Below, piece by piece: positions 44,279 through 55,759 of a stretch of 64,000 bases of DNA (position 1 is its first letter; every line of letters begins with the position of its first letter). Under the pieces are notes generated by a model. The model saw nothing but the letters and a program-made list of their open reading frames with translations. It ran no database searches and was not told the DNA's origin. The stretch spans positions 198,942,101-199,006,100 of the forward strand of contig NC_134701.1 of NCBI RefSeq assembly GCF_043290135.1. The letters are read 5' to 3'. This stretch comes from Rhipicephalus microplus. Lineage: Eukaryota; Arthropoda; Arachnida; Ixodida; Ixodidae. The position numbers and the translations under genes are program-made.

Positions 44279-45835
44279 TTTGGATCATATAAACTGTCGC
44301 ACTTTGAAACGGAGAGCACCAGAACACTTTTAGAAGCACAACACCCCTGCCCTCTGGTAGCAAGCCTAAGCAAGCCGATGAGCATGCCAGCGTTGCCAGT
44401 TGCCGGCACGATTAAAGTTAAAATATTGTTACGCAAAAAAAAACCCAGACGCAATTTTATGAAAAACTTCAATATTAAGAACGTTTAAACATAATAATTG
44501 ATGCAAGAAATACCGTACAGTTGCACACATATAGTGTTACTATAACGAAGACCAATATTGTTTTGGCGCGTTTTTTGAAACAAGATTATGTTGATGCATT
44601 CGAACCCACAAATAACTAGCAAAAGAGACGTATCTGAAAAAAAAAATGCTCATACTTTAGCACTATGTTTACTACCATACATTAGAGATAATCATAAAGG
44701 TCATGAGAATTCGTTTGGGCAGTAAAAGATTATGTGCTGAAGCGATGAATTTTTGATGTGCTTGCTACTGAAACAGACGCGCGTTTGTTCTGTGCCTCAT
44801 GAATGCAGGACAAACTGTGGCATTCAGGAACATAGGCCAGCCAGGGTCTGTCGGAAGCGGACTCATAAAGTACGTTCGTTGACAACATAGACACATCTTG
44901 AATGGCTTTTAAATAGCGGAATCATCTATTTATTTCTCTAAATGAGCAGCTTCACAATGCACGCGTTGTTTCAGGAACACTTTAATTCAGTTATTTTTCT
45001 AAAAAAAAAAAAAACTGGAGGATGCTCGAGCTTCTCTTTCAAGAGTAGAATGCGATAGCATGATTGGAGCATGTTCGTATTGCCTTCTCGATCATTAATT
45101 AGCCTGGCTTCGCTTCTCGGTCGACGGCGAAACTATGGAAAGCGAGATCGTAAATGCAAGACAACTTCACCGACAAGGCACAAAAAGGGCACCCGTTAAT
45201 GACTCCGCCGACACTGGAGCTTCTGCAGAACGAGCTTTTTAACGCTTTTGCGTTGGAATCTATTCGATATTGAAATGCGGATTGTCGATAGATATATGAC
45301 GTTTTTTTTTTTTTTGAAACTAAAACACGAACTAGAAACGACGGATCTGGCTATCATCGGCAGAGTACTCGTTCCTGTTTTATTGAAAGTGCACGCGTGA
45401 GCTAATGGCCTCAAAAGTATCGCTTGAAACAACAAGAATGGCAGCGCATAGCTATCAGCGGCAAGGCAATCAATCTGTGAATCTGTACACGATCACCATG
45501 CAATCTGCTTTCTCGACGTAATAAGCCTCCGCTATCACACGCGCTGCCATTGTCACCACAAAAATAGGTGAATAACACCAATTTTAATGTTTGTCATTGG
45601 TAGAACACCCCCCCCCCCCCCCCTCCCTTTATGTGAATTTCAAACCTGCCTACTAGGCTACAGGCATGAGTTGAGACGAGTCGTCATGAAACTGCACCGT
45701 TGATAGTTCCAGGCTTGTCTGTCCGGTTTTCCATTCCATCGTGCGTTGTCTGAACCTTAGTTTTGCAAGTACTCGGTCCATAGACAGCCAGAGAATACTG
45801 TTTTATTTCTTTGTCATTGTTTGTCGAAAAATGTG
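44279..45835. other. DDB1 upstream region, promoter not resolved
   Basis: The 5' UTR and promoter of DDB1 must lie right of 44278. I see no clear TATA box at a suitable distance and no second, divergent gene. A C-run occurs at about 45608-45623. Confidence 0.4.
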
Positions 45836-45850
45836 TCAAACAGTAACAGA

Positions 45851-46047
45851 TTAATTGATGTGTGGGGTTTAACGTCCCAAAACCACCATATGATTATGAG
45901 AGACGTCGTAGTGGAGGGCTCCAGAAATTTCTACCACCTGGGGGTTCTTTAACGTGCACCCAAATCTGAGCACACGGGCCTGCAACATTTTCGCCTCCAT
46001 CGGAAATGCAGCCGCCACAGCCGGGATTCGATGCCGCAACCTGCGGG
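45851..46047 (-). mobile_element. Ruka SINE, copy 4 (5'-truncated)
   Basis: A perfect 15-bp target duplication TCAAACAGTAACAGA at 45836-45850 and 46048-46062. The tRNA-like head is cut off after the B-box region, as expected for incomplete reverse transcription. Confidence 0.92.
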
Positions 46048-46390
46048 TCAAACAGTAACAGACCTCTCTTTGGGTTATCTCTGGTAATCGGCAATCTGGC
46101 CGGCATTAACACATTGTTACCTTTGAATGGCACGTCCTGACTGTTGATTTGAACCCGGTAAGTGCTTAAGAAATGTTCACCTACTGTGAATTGTCGCAAG
46201 TATCAGGACATTTGTATTTAAAAAAAAAATAGGTTTTCAATTCCGCGCTGTAAATCCAGAAAAACCTGGCGCAGGAAATGCCAGCAGGGTCATTCCCGAC
46301 GCGAACTTAGTGACATACGTGGGTAATAGACAAATAAAAAATTGCCCGCAGCTTCCCTCGGGGGAACACTGAGGAGGATGCGGAGCATAT

Positions 46391-46535
46391 AATTGGTTAA
46401 CGGGGTGTTAAAGTGCGACTTACTTGGGTCGATGGCTAAATTGGTTAACGTGGTTGTGAAATGGGGTGTTAAATTGCGACTTACTTGGGTCGATGGCTAA
46501 ATTGGTTAACGTGGTTGTAGGAGGGGGTGTTAAAT
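46391..46535. repeat. Tandem repeat, 61-bp unit, about 2.4 copies
   Basis: GCGACTTACTTGGGTCGATG occurs at 46415 and 46476, and TTGGTTAACGTGGTTGT at 46441 and 46502, so the period is 61 bp. It is non-coding. Confidence 0.9.
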
Positions 46536-46709
46536 GAGTGAACACGTACACACGTATGCGAAAGGGCGGCGCTGGTCGAAGGGACGTCGATCATTGTGTT
46601 TGTGGATTCGTTGGAATTCATTTCACCGCGACCTTGGACGTCGACGCGCCGTACAAACCAACCGACGAGCGGCAACTGAGCGAGCGCCGACCTTGAGTAT
46701 ATATACAGC

Positions 46710-46990
46710 GCGACGGCGCATGCACTGTCAGCTGTTGAATGTTCTCGAAGCGCGACGCCACATGCGCGTCCACTGGAGAATCAGGAGAATTGTAGATGTC
46801 GAACGCGGTGTGTAGAGGAGGAAGGGTGCACAGATGGTGGAGGAGTGAAGCGCGCGCGGTGTGTAGAGGAGGAAGGGATGCACAGATGGTGGAAGAGTGG
46901 GCGACGGCGCGACGGCGCATGCGCGCGCGTCAGCTGTCGAATGTTCGAGAAGCGGTGCGGACGGCGCGGACGGCGCACTACAAGGCGCGA
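46710..46990. repeat. GC-rich tandem repeat region, 51-bp unit
   Basis: GCGGTGTGTAGAGGAGGAAG occurs at 46805 and 46856. A GACGGCGCATGC...GTCAGCTGT...GAATGTTC block occurs near 46713 and again near 46910. The composition is much more GC-rich than the surroundings. Long open frames here are a by-product of the repeat. Confidence 0.75.
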
Positions 46991-47037
46991 GTATAAGATG
47001 CTTCCGCATCTAAAAACGGACTAGCAATTGTTTAGTA

Positions 47038-47310
47038 AAACACACCAACAAATTCACTGATTGCCGTACAGGTGTTGTGTATAAGACTTCGTTTAGCGGC
47101 GGCTGCTTCTACGTAGGACAAACGGGTCGCCATGTCAAATAGAGATTAATGAAACATAAGCGATCGGTGACCGGAGGCTCACCACGTAATCCATCTTTAA
47201 ATTGCCGAGAGTGCAAATGCAAGCCGAACTTCGATAGACGCGCAGTTTTGTACAGGCGCAAACGTGAAGAAACCCGTCTCCTGGTTGAGCTCATGGCTTG
47301 TCAACAATAG
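47038..47310 (+). pseudogene. Penelope-like element GIY-YIG endonuclease relic
   Basis: The plus-strand frame from 47038 reads KHTNKFTDCRTGVVYKTSFS, GGCFYVGQTGRHVK, a TAG, then RLMKHKRSV, CRECKCKPNFDRRAVLYRRK and REETRLLVELMACQQ, then a stop. The VVYK and FYVGQTGR pair is the GIY-YIG catalytic motif. The later Cys-x-x-Cys-x-Cys, NFD and E-x-x-RLL-x-E order is typical of the C-terminal endonuclease of Penelope-like retroelements. The in-frame TAG at about 47140 kills it. No reverse transcriptase part is visible upstream. Confidence 0.8.
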
Positions 47311-49877
47311 TGATAACGCGTGTGTTATCCAACCACTGAATACTTGCAAAGAAGAATTCAAAAATTTTGAATTGCGATCTCTCAAACAGATCACCACGTG
47401 TGCCGATTACTAAGTACCGCCTATTACCTGGGCATGCGAGGTAATTTTTACATCCAGCTTCTTTCCAGCCACTGCGCAACTTTTCAGTCGTTAGTTGGCG
47501 TTTCTTATGTCTGGACTTTTCTGTCCATGTTTGCAATCCATGTCTCTTCAACATGGGTAAGTGCTTTTGCAAGTATCTTTCTGCGGGGGAAGGGGGGGGG
47601 GGCTCCTGGGCTTTTTGCTGGTACCGCCCTTTGGGGGGGGGGGGGGAGAAGAGCATTTTTTTTAATGTTCGTGCGTATGTTTGTATTCATGCGCGTAAAG
47701 CATACACCCATAGAAAATTACAAATTTCGGGGTGGTAATATTGTAAACTACTTAAGCCAGCCCCCTGGCCATACCCTGGATCCACCACTGATAAGAGGGT
47801 TGCCATCATATTCTATCGCTTGAGTGAATCCAAAGGGGCTCGAATCTGCTTATTTCGTTTAGCTGTTTCAACATTAATAAGAGGGTCACAAATAAAAAGT
47901 CCACATTTTTGCAACACTCGACCAATTCAGTGACGATAAATCTTTTGACTGGGTTCCTTAATACGCTATGTCACGCTTATGACATCAGCAAAAAAGTTGT
48001 TAGTATTTCGGGACTAAGTATAGCAAAATAAAGTACAGCAACTCATGTTGTTTTTGCAAAGGTGAAATGCGTCAGGAACAGCCGAAATGGCTACATAGTC
48101 TTTTTCACGGCTCCACTAAAATTAATAACAGCAGTTCCAGGTAAACATTACTCACACGTTCCATAAATTCGTTCTTGACAAATTACAAAAGCCATCTTTC
48201 CTGTGACACCTGGCGTGCGTCGATATAGTAACAAAACGAAGCGAACTGTACGTCCTATATGCATATTGCTTACTGCGCCAGAGACACGATGCTCTCTCAG
48301 ATCTTCCTTCCGAGAAGCCAGCATTGCCAAAAGGCGGGCTTGCAGAGTGGGGCGTCGCCACCAGTATCGACCCTGCTGCTATAGTCTCCGTCATTGGTCG
48401 TTGCCGTGCCACCCGAGTGAAAGCAGCTAAATTGGTAGGATGCGCTCTCTCTGGTACTGCCTTGCTCAGAAAACAAAATAATAAAACGTTATCGAAACGG
48501 TCCTCATTGGTCGGCCGCCTTCGCTAGTATTATGTCCGCTATAACGACTGGTTGGCGTCTGTACCGCTAACCGCTCTAAATCAGCCAGTTTGTGTACACA
48601 AGTGCAGATTTCTTGCATGCAAGCTGCAGTCGTGGCAGAAAAGGGACGCGTGTCGTGATGTTTTCGTGTTGCTCTTCACAAAGTAGTTCAAAAGATGCAG
48701 TTTGTCAGAAGACGCAGCAACAAGTCATAACGGGCCGCCCACGATTGGCGATGCCAGCAAGCCAATGGCAAGCAGTTTTCGACAGATCAAAATGTTGCAC
48801 CGGCATGATTCCGAATCGAGCTCATATTTCCAACTTGTCTTATATAGTATACGTATATCCATCAACAGGGCGATGCGATTGCAACGTCTGCACGTTTGCT
48901 TCAGACGCCTGTATATGTGGCTTTACTGCAATAAGAAACATCTTGCGAGAAAGCCAAAGTTTGATATTTATTTCGATTCACAAAGCATTCATAAGTTGGC
49001 AACATTTATTGAACATGTTCGTAGAATTTTTATTGGCCTGTTAAACCCAATGATATTGCATGCCTTTCAGCATTGATTGCAGTGCGAGCACCACATCCCG
49101 GCTGTCAATTACGAATGCAATGTCAGTCCACAAGTACTGACATGATAAGGAGCCTTATTGGCGACGTGACTGGCGCTATGTGAGCACTTGTAAGGCTCTT
49201 AGATGACTACGCAACTAATTTTAAGTGCGATATAACATGTTAAGTGCAATCAATTGAAGAACAAAGAGACGAGGAGATGACGCTGCAAGCGGGCTTCACC
49301 TAGCTGCACCTGCACCATATGATTGGCTTTGTACCGCAGCAGCAGCATCTGGACTTCTGAAGCAACAGTTCCGTCTGCCAGGCCGGAGTAGAACACACCT
49401 CTTAAGGATGTGAAATGCACTTGCAATGTTGTCGAAGTGAGCCAATTGCAGTCTGAGGCAAGAGGAAGGCTGTTCTAACAAGGGCCGAGGGTATGCGGGG
49501 CTTGCGAAATGTGAGGCTTGCAAAATGGTGCAGAATTAGAAGTTTTGCGAACCATAAATGCTTTTAAATAACACTTGTTTTCTTAATCATATAATCATTT
49601 GAACCTTAAATATTATTTCTTAATATTTCCTTCTTCTTTACCTGTTCGTCGCTCATTACAAAATTCGGTCGCAGCGTGGCTCCACCTACAAGCTACAGGT
49701 ATTTGCTAATAGGGAATTCATTGACCAAACCTGTAGATGCACAAGGAAATCGACCGTCAACATATCTTTATAGCAACTTCGGCGGTGTTTGAGAGGCCTG
49801 AAGTACAGAAGCACTGCTTAGAGGTGCCATAGAAAGAAAAAAAATCACAGCATATCTACGGGGTGAATGATGATGAG
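47311..49877. other. Intergenic stretch, no gene
   Basis: I see no protein domain. Open stretches such as 48592-49044 have no recognisable motifs. G-rich runs lie near 47590 and 47633. Confidence 0.4.
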
Positions 49878-50322
49878 TGGGCGAAGCTCCTGCGGGGAAA
49901 TCATCGGTAAAACCGTAACTGTTCAGTGAAAGTTCGCCCACTACATCATCAAGAAAGACGTGAGAAACACTGTGTGTACATGTACGGCAGGGTCCTCGCG
50001 CCGTTGCCGTGACGCTTGGGCCTCTCGTTCTTGAACGCTGGAATCTTGGAAGCGTCGTCGCGCAGCTTCACGGAGCGCTTCTGCCTCGCCGGCTCGCACA
50101 TCGGGATTCTGTCTGCGAGCACCCGCTAGCTGCCGCCACCTTGCGCGCTCGCCGCTCTGCGGCCTTATCCATCGGGCAACTCCGAACGCTCCCCCGCCAG
50201 TCCAAGAACTAAACTAAAGGTAGCAACGCCATCTAGTAAGTAAAGCAAGAACTAAACTAGAGGTGGCTACGTACATACGCCGTGGATGGACAGACCCACG
50301 CCTTAAGGAGCTTCGCCCCAAA
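49878..50322. repeat. GGGGCGAAGC-ended interspersed repeat
   Basis: About 445 bp. The left end reads GGGCGAAGCTCCTGCGGGG; the right end, on the opposite strand, reads GGGGCGAAGCTCCTTAAGGC. It looks like a common interspersed repeat because a second copy, split by a MITE, lies at 36975-38280. Class unknown. Confidence 0.6.
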
Positions 50323-51082
50323 AAAATCGGTGAGCGCCATTTTCCCGTATCGCCACTTCTGCCTTCACCCTTGTTCCTCTCCGAATAAGCTTTATGTTAT
50401 AGAAAAGTCAACCAGGGGGACGAGGGGCATTTATAGCTACCGTTGTAGGAGATAAATGTGTCAGACGGTGGCAGTATGCAACTTTAATTTCACTGTGAGT
50501 GTGTGATACATTTCGTCTTTGTTCTCCTGTGGCGCTAGTTTCACTGCGTTAGAAGTACTGCGGCGAAGTACGTTTGCTGGGAAACAACGCGGCGAAACAC
50601 TCACGGGTAGCGCTAATGCTGACGTAGGGTCGGCAACATCACCCACGAGTCGGCCCACTCAGACTCATCCAGACTCAAAGCACCCCGTGAGTTTGACAGC
50701 GAGTGAATAAGATTGAGCAAACATTTAGTGAGTCTGGGTACGAGTGATCGACAAACGGAAAATATATTTCTTGTCTGATCAAGTTCCGTCAGTGATTGCC
50801 TATCTATACGCTCCTATCTGCTCATCTTCAGCATTACCGCCAGCCTTGTATTAGCTTGCGTTTGTTCTCAATTTTATTCACACATTCCGCAACTCACACG
50901 CCACCTTAATGTTTATTGATCCGAGACGTTCGTTATAAGTTTTGGCATGACCTCCCCCGAAGACTATTTTACAGAAAGTTATTGATAACGATATCCCGTG
51001 TGAGTTGGGCATTCCACAAAAAACATTCTAACTGGATTACAGAATTAGTGATAATTCGTGTTTGAAAGTGTAAGATCAAAAA
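50323..51082. other. Intergenic stretch, no gene
   Basis: I see no coding feature or repeat borders here. Confidence 0.35.
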
Positions 51083-51350
51083 GGCATCGTATAAGGCAAG
51101 AAGAAGAAAGTGAAGAGACAATGATGTGTTGACTTCCCGCTTCTGCAAGACGGCAAAAGTACCGAAAAGTTTCGCAATGGTTTTCTTGCGCTGATGACAA
51201 AGTGTGGTGGTGTGCTTCGTAGTGAAAGGGCACCGATGCATAGTAGAATCAGCCCAGATTGGTCGGCCATGCAAGCACAGCTGGGCATGTGCGCACACAG
51301 GCACATACGCACACGCACACACATGTATGCGCACACGCACACACACAAGT
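51083..51350. repeat. Unknown 250-bp repeat, copy 1
   Basis: Direct repeat of 55262-55510 (shared words GTGTTGACTTCC, CTTCTGCAAGACGGCAAAAG, AAGTTTCGCAATGGTTTTCT, GATGACAAAGTGTGGTGGTG). The minus strand is open in both copies and reads FTTKHTTTLCHQ, then KKTIAKL and FAVLQK. I do not recognise it. Confidence 0.7.
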
Positions 51351-51372
51351 ATGCACACACGCGCACGCGCAT
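51297..51372. repeat. (CA/CG)n simple repeat
   Basis: Alternating ACACGC and ACACAC units. A shorter version follows copy 2 of the same repeat near 55474-55512. Confidence 0.85.
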
Positions 51373-51676
51373 TTTTTTTGTTATGGCTTTGGTGTTCGTT
51401 CATGCAATGTGGTGGAAGAAGCAATCAACACTGATAAAAACAATTATCTACGTTACATCAGTAACGGATAAGGCGGCTGAACAAGGCTAAGCTATGAAGG
51501 TTGCTTAGGGGATCGGCATAGAAGTGTTAAACGGCGCTATTGCGGAACATGTCAGCCAATCACAATATATTCGTTTTTATTTTTCAACCCCTTCATATTT
51601 TTTTTCGTAGCCCCCCAACCACTCAGATGCATTTCCATGGGAGGGCTGGAGAAAATAAAACCATCATTGCTATATA

Positions 51677-51913
51677 TGATTGACACGTGGGGTTTAACGT
51701 ACCAAAACCATCATATGATTATGAGAGACGCCGTAGTGGAGGGCTCAAGAAATTTCGACCACCTTGGGTTCTTTAACGTGCACCCAAATCTGAGCACACG
51801 GGTCTTCAACATTTCCACCTCCATCGGAAATGCAGCCGCTGCAGCCGGAATTTGATCCCGTGACCTGCGGGTCAACAGCCGAGTACCTTAGCCACTAGAC
51901 CACCGCGGTGGGG
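51677..51913 (-). mobile_element. Ruka SINE, copy 5
   Basis: Full-length, with an exact 16-bp duplication CCATCATTGCTATATA at 51661-51676 and 51914-51929. The tRNA-like head is at the right end. Confidence 0.93.
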
Positions 51914-51929
51914 CCATCATTGCTATATA

Positions 51930-54219
51930 ACTGTATATAATATGAAGATAAAATTAGTGGTCATTATACCTTTGTGATGCATGCAGCAAACGCATGATAC
52001 GTCATAAGTGTAAAACATTGTTGGAATTGCTGTAATTATGTACGCCTCGGCAAAAATGATGTTGGACTAAAGAATTCGTTTTTATCACATTCTCCGTTTG
52101 CCTTATCAACCACAGGATTTTTTTTTGCAGCAATGCTACTATTTCTAAATTGTACTTTTTTAATGAAAGGAATACGCAGTGAGTCATATGTATGAATATT
52201 TTTGAAAGGCGCCAAATAAATGCAGGCAGCTCTGTTTGTAAGCAATAAGCTATTATCTGACATTGCGAAGAGTTTTTACCTCGATGCTTTCAAATGAACG
52301 CGAATGCAACGAATATAAAGTTTAGAAATAAGGAAATTAAGCTTTAATTCTCTTCTTTTGAAAAGAAGAGGGGCTGAGTTTTGCCATTCTGAATTTCTTG
52401 TTAAAGCAGATGGGTATGTGAAACTGCCGCCCTTGTGTCTTCAAAGCTGTCGCGTCAGAGACTCAGTGATATGCCTGCAATTCGAGGCTGATAATTCATA
52501 TATGGGCGACCTTTTAAAGTATATGCTATACAATGACAGGCAAATGACATTACAATTGCAACTGCTCGAAGGAAACTGCATCGGCTAAAACTGGTTATTG
52601 AATAAGCAAGGTTGCGTAAGTCTGCTGTCTAGGTGAGTTTTTTAATAATTACGTCCCTGGCTCGCGGAGAAAGAAGCCCGACTGGGAAGTCAGGATAATA
52701 AAACGACTACGTTTTTTTTTTATGAAGTATAACGATATGGAAATAGCTTTTTATTTCTCAGAGCCTATTGTGCTTGAGATTGCTTAAATAAACGAGCTCG
52801 CACTGCATGTACCCCGACTACGTGCCATCGCTGACTGCACTTCATTGAAAGGCAGCCCATCTCGCTATGCCTTCATGCACGATATAGGAACTATCACTAT
52901 GTACTTTAATTTCTATCACACAGTTCTTGGCGTCCCACTAACACAAAAGTTCTTGTTGCTGCTGATATATCCGCTCCTCAGGGGAACTATATATCGATAC
53001 CCGAACAACGTGACCTGAGCAGAAACGAAGGAAATCATTACAAAATAAGTGTAACCGACTCCGCGAAAATGTGTGAGAACTATATCACCCCTATAATTTA
53101 CCCAATAAGCTATTCCGGCTTCTGTGCGGGCGCTGCATGACAAAAACCTTAAAAAAAACGCCATTGCCAATCTCCTTGCACCGTCTTTATTCCACGAAGC
53201 TTGCCATTGATAGGTTCCAGTAGGGGACGAAAAAAGGCAGCCATCTTAAACGTTCTACACATATAGCCAGCAGAACTTCAGGGCATTTGTTATTATCAAA
53301 TCGTTCTTGCCGAGGGTTGATATTTGCGCCGTATAGGCAGGTGCACTTTCTTAGTGGAAAATGCACGCAAATATAGGGCGCAACTCCCGTTAGCTTTTTC
53401 ACCTTTTTTTCTATCTTACTGTATAAGACCACCCGATGTTTCTTCTACGAATTGTGTGAACTGTTTTGATCAGTTTTTTTTTTCGTTAATCTCAACTATG
53501 TAATGTGGCCACCGCGCATTTACCTGTGTGCATAATAGGTGTGCGCACGGATAGGGGGGGGGGGGGGTGCCCCTGCTAGTCACCCAAGAAAAAAAAAAGG
53601 GGGGGGGGTGCACAGTAAGCTCTCTACATCTGCAAGATTATATACATGCAAGATTATATCCAGTATTTGCCTCGAAATTTCAAGTGGCGTCAATCCAGAA
53701 GAATCACGAGGGGAACACACGTTGTGCGTTAGCGGCTTTTTCGTTTTGTTTAATTAAATTGATAACAATATTTCAATCATGCTATCGAATGAAATAAAAA
53801 AAATGAAAATGAACAGCCGATAGTATAAGCGTACGTTGCATGGCAAAGTTAGTTTCTAAGCGCAACTCGAATGTAGTCTCTATCACATTTGCAGCTACGT
53901 CATTCTAGTTAAACCATGAAAGAAAAATGCTACCTCTCCTATTGGATAACGCTTTAAAGCACAGTTTTCCTTTAACGTTAGCTATACGTTCCGCATCATG
54001 TATATCTGTTGAAATTTTCTCCCGTGATTTACCCCAGGAAGATTTCTTGTAAGGCATCGTAACAACGAAGTTTATTCTTTTTTAAATTTATATTAAGCAA
54101 ATATAGGAAGGCAGGCTACGTTAGAGTCAGCTATCCCAACATCATGACAGTAATTTACAAAATAAACACGAAAATACGAAATATTAAGAATAAAAGAAGT
54201 AAAAAATAATCAGAGTCCT
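51930..54219. other. Intergenic stretch, no gene
   Basis: No recognisable gene. G-runs occur at about 53556-53567 and 53599-53606. The 76-codon open stretch at 52358-52588 has no known motif. Confidence 0.4.
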
Positions 54220-54232
54220 TATGCACATAGAT

Positions 54233-54474
54233 TTGATTTGATATGTGGGGTTTAACGTCCCAAAACCACTATATGATTATGAGAGACGCCGTAGTGGAGG
54301 GCTCCGGAAATTTAGACCACCTGGGGTTCTTTAACGTGCACCAAAATCTGAGCACACGGGCCTACTACATTTCCGCCTCCATCGGAAATGCAGCCGCCGC
54401 AGCCGGGATTCGAACCAGCGCCCTGCGGGTCAGCAGCTGAGTACCTTAGCCATGACCACCACGGCGGGGCAATA
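54233..54474 (-). mobile_element. Ruka SINE, copy 6
   Basis: Full-length, with a 13-bp duplication TATGCACATAGAT at 54220-54232 and 54475-54487. The head has a small deletion in the A-box region (CATGACCACC where other copies read CACTAGACCACC). Confidence 0.92.
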
Positions 54475-54932
54475 TATGCACATAGATACACGCTAAAGGG
54501 TTCATAATGTATAAACTAGCACAGCATGTAGTCAAGTTCATATATCGCGATCACATTACGGATATAGCCCGTACAAAAAGTGCCAAGGTATAATATGAAC
54601 TAAAGACAGTTAATAAAAATTGTGCCTTAAATAAACACAGAGGGCGCTCACTGCGCGCCTTTGATTACCGGAATGTGGTCACGGTTCAAGTACTTTTCCA
54701 ATCGTAAATGGTCGTTTGTCGAGCTGATTCAAGCAATCAAGCTGATTCAAGCGTTGTTGATCATATTGCGGAATGCAGACATTCTATAAGAATATGCTCC
54801 TGTGACGCATCGACATGATCACAGTTGTCGCAGTGCGAGGACGTTCTTTCTTTATGCGGCATAATAAGAAGTGAGGTGCGTATGCAACACCTAATCGTTG
54901 ACGGTTAAGCCAGTCATCATATGTAGCATGCG

Positions 54933-55026
<94 letters not shown>

Positions 55027-55037
55027 GCAGCAGCAGC

Positions 55038-55077
<40 letters not shown>

Positions 55078-55152
55078 GCAGCAGCAGCAGCAGCAGCAAC
55101 AACAACGACGACGACAACAACAACAATCAGCAGCAGCAGCAGCAACAACAAC
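54933..55152. repeat. (ACA)n microsatellite, about 220 bp
   Basis: Almost pure ACA/CAA units with short CAG and ACG interruptions (near 55026, 55078-55098, 55108 and 55128-55141). Open frames through it are artefacts. Confidence 0.97.
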
Positions 55153-55261
55153 GACAAAAACAGCCGAGCGAGCATGTACCAGTGGCGCAAAGCTCAGGGG
55201 AACCAGTGCTAGAGATTTGACGATTTTGACGTAGAGTTACTGTATGTGCTACCTTTAGGTA

Positions 55262-55510
55262 GCTACGTATCGTACCAGGCAAGGAGAAGAAGGGGAAGAG
55301 ACAATTATGTGTTGACTTCCAGCTTCTGCAAGACGGCAAAAGCACCAGAAAGTTTCGCAATGGTTTTCTTGCACTGATGACAAAGTGTGGTGGTGTGCTT
55401 TGTTGTGAAAGGGCACCCATGCGTGGTAGAACCAGCCCAGATGGGTCGGCCATGTAAGCACAGCTGGGCATGCGCACACACAGACACATACGCACACACA
55501 CAAGTGCGCA
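55262..55510. repeat. Unknown 250-bp repeat, copy 2
   Basis: Direct repeat of 51083-51350 in the same orientation, also ending in a CA-rich tract. It lies between the microsatellite and a truncated Ruka. Confidence 0.7.
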
Positions 55511-55605
55511 CACAGTCGAGCCAGGTGAAAACTGAACTTATGAACCACTCGCGCCGTTCCCCATAGTTACGTCCGGCGGTTATTTTTTCGACGAATCAAA
55601 TAGAA

Positions 55606-55759
55606 ACCTGGGGTTCTTTAACGTGCACCCAAATCTGAGCACACGGGCCTACAACATTTCCGCCTCCATCGGAAATGCAGCCGCCGCAGCCGGGATTCGA
55701 TCCCGTGACCTGCGGGTCAGCAGCATAGTAGCTTAGCCACTAGACCACCGCGGCGGGGC
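55606..55759 (-). mobile_element. Ruka SINE, copy 7 (3'-truncated)
   Basis: Contains the tRNA-like head and half of the body (from CTGGGGTTCTTTAACGTGCA). The part with GGGGTTTAACGTCCC is missing. Confidence 0.88.

Noticed and set aside
46618..47009. Overlapping 93-100 codon open frames
   Set aside because: They are by-products of the GC-rich tandem repeat.
48592..49044. A 150-codon plus-strand open frame
   Set aside because: No recognisable domain, no nearby exons in phase and no codon pattern like the DDB1 exons.
54891..55212. Poly-threonine, poly-valine and poly-leucine open frames
   Set aside because: Produced by the (ACA)n microsatellite.
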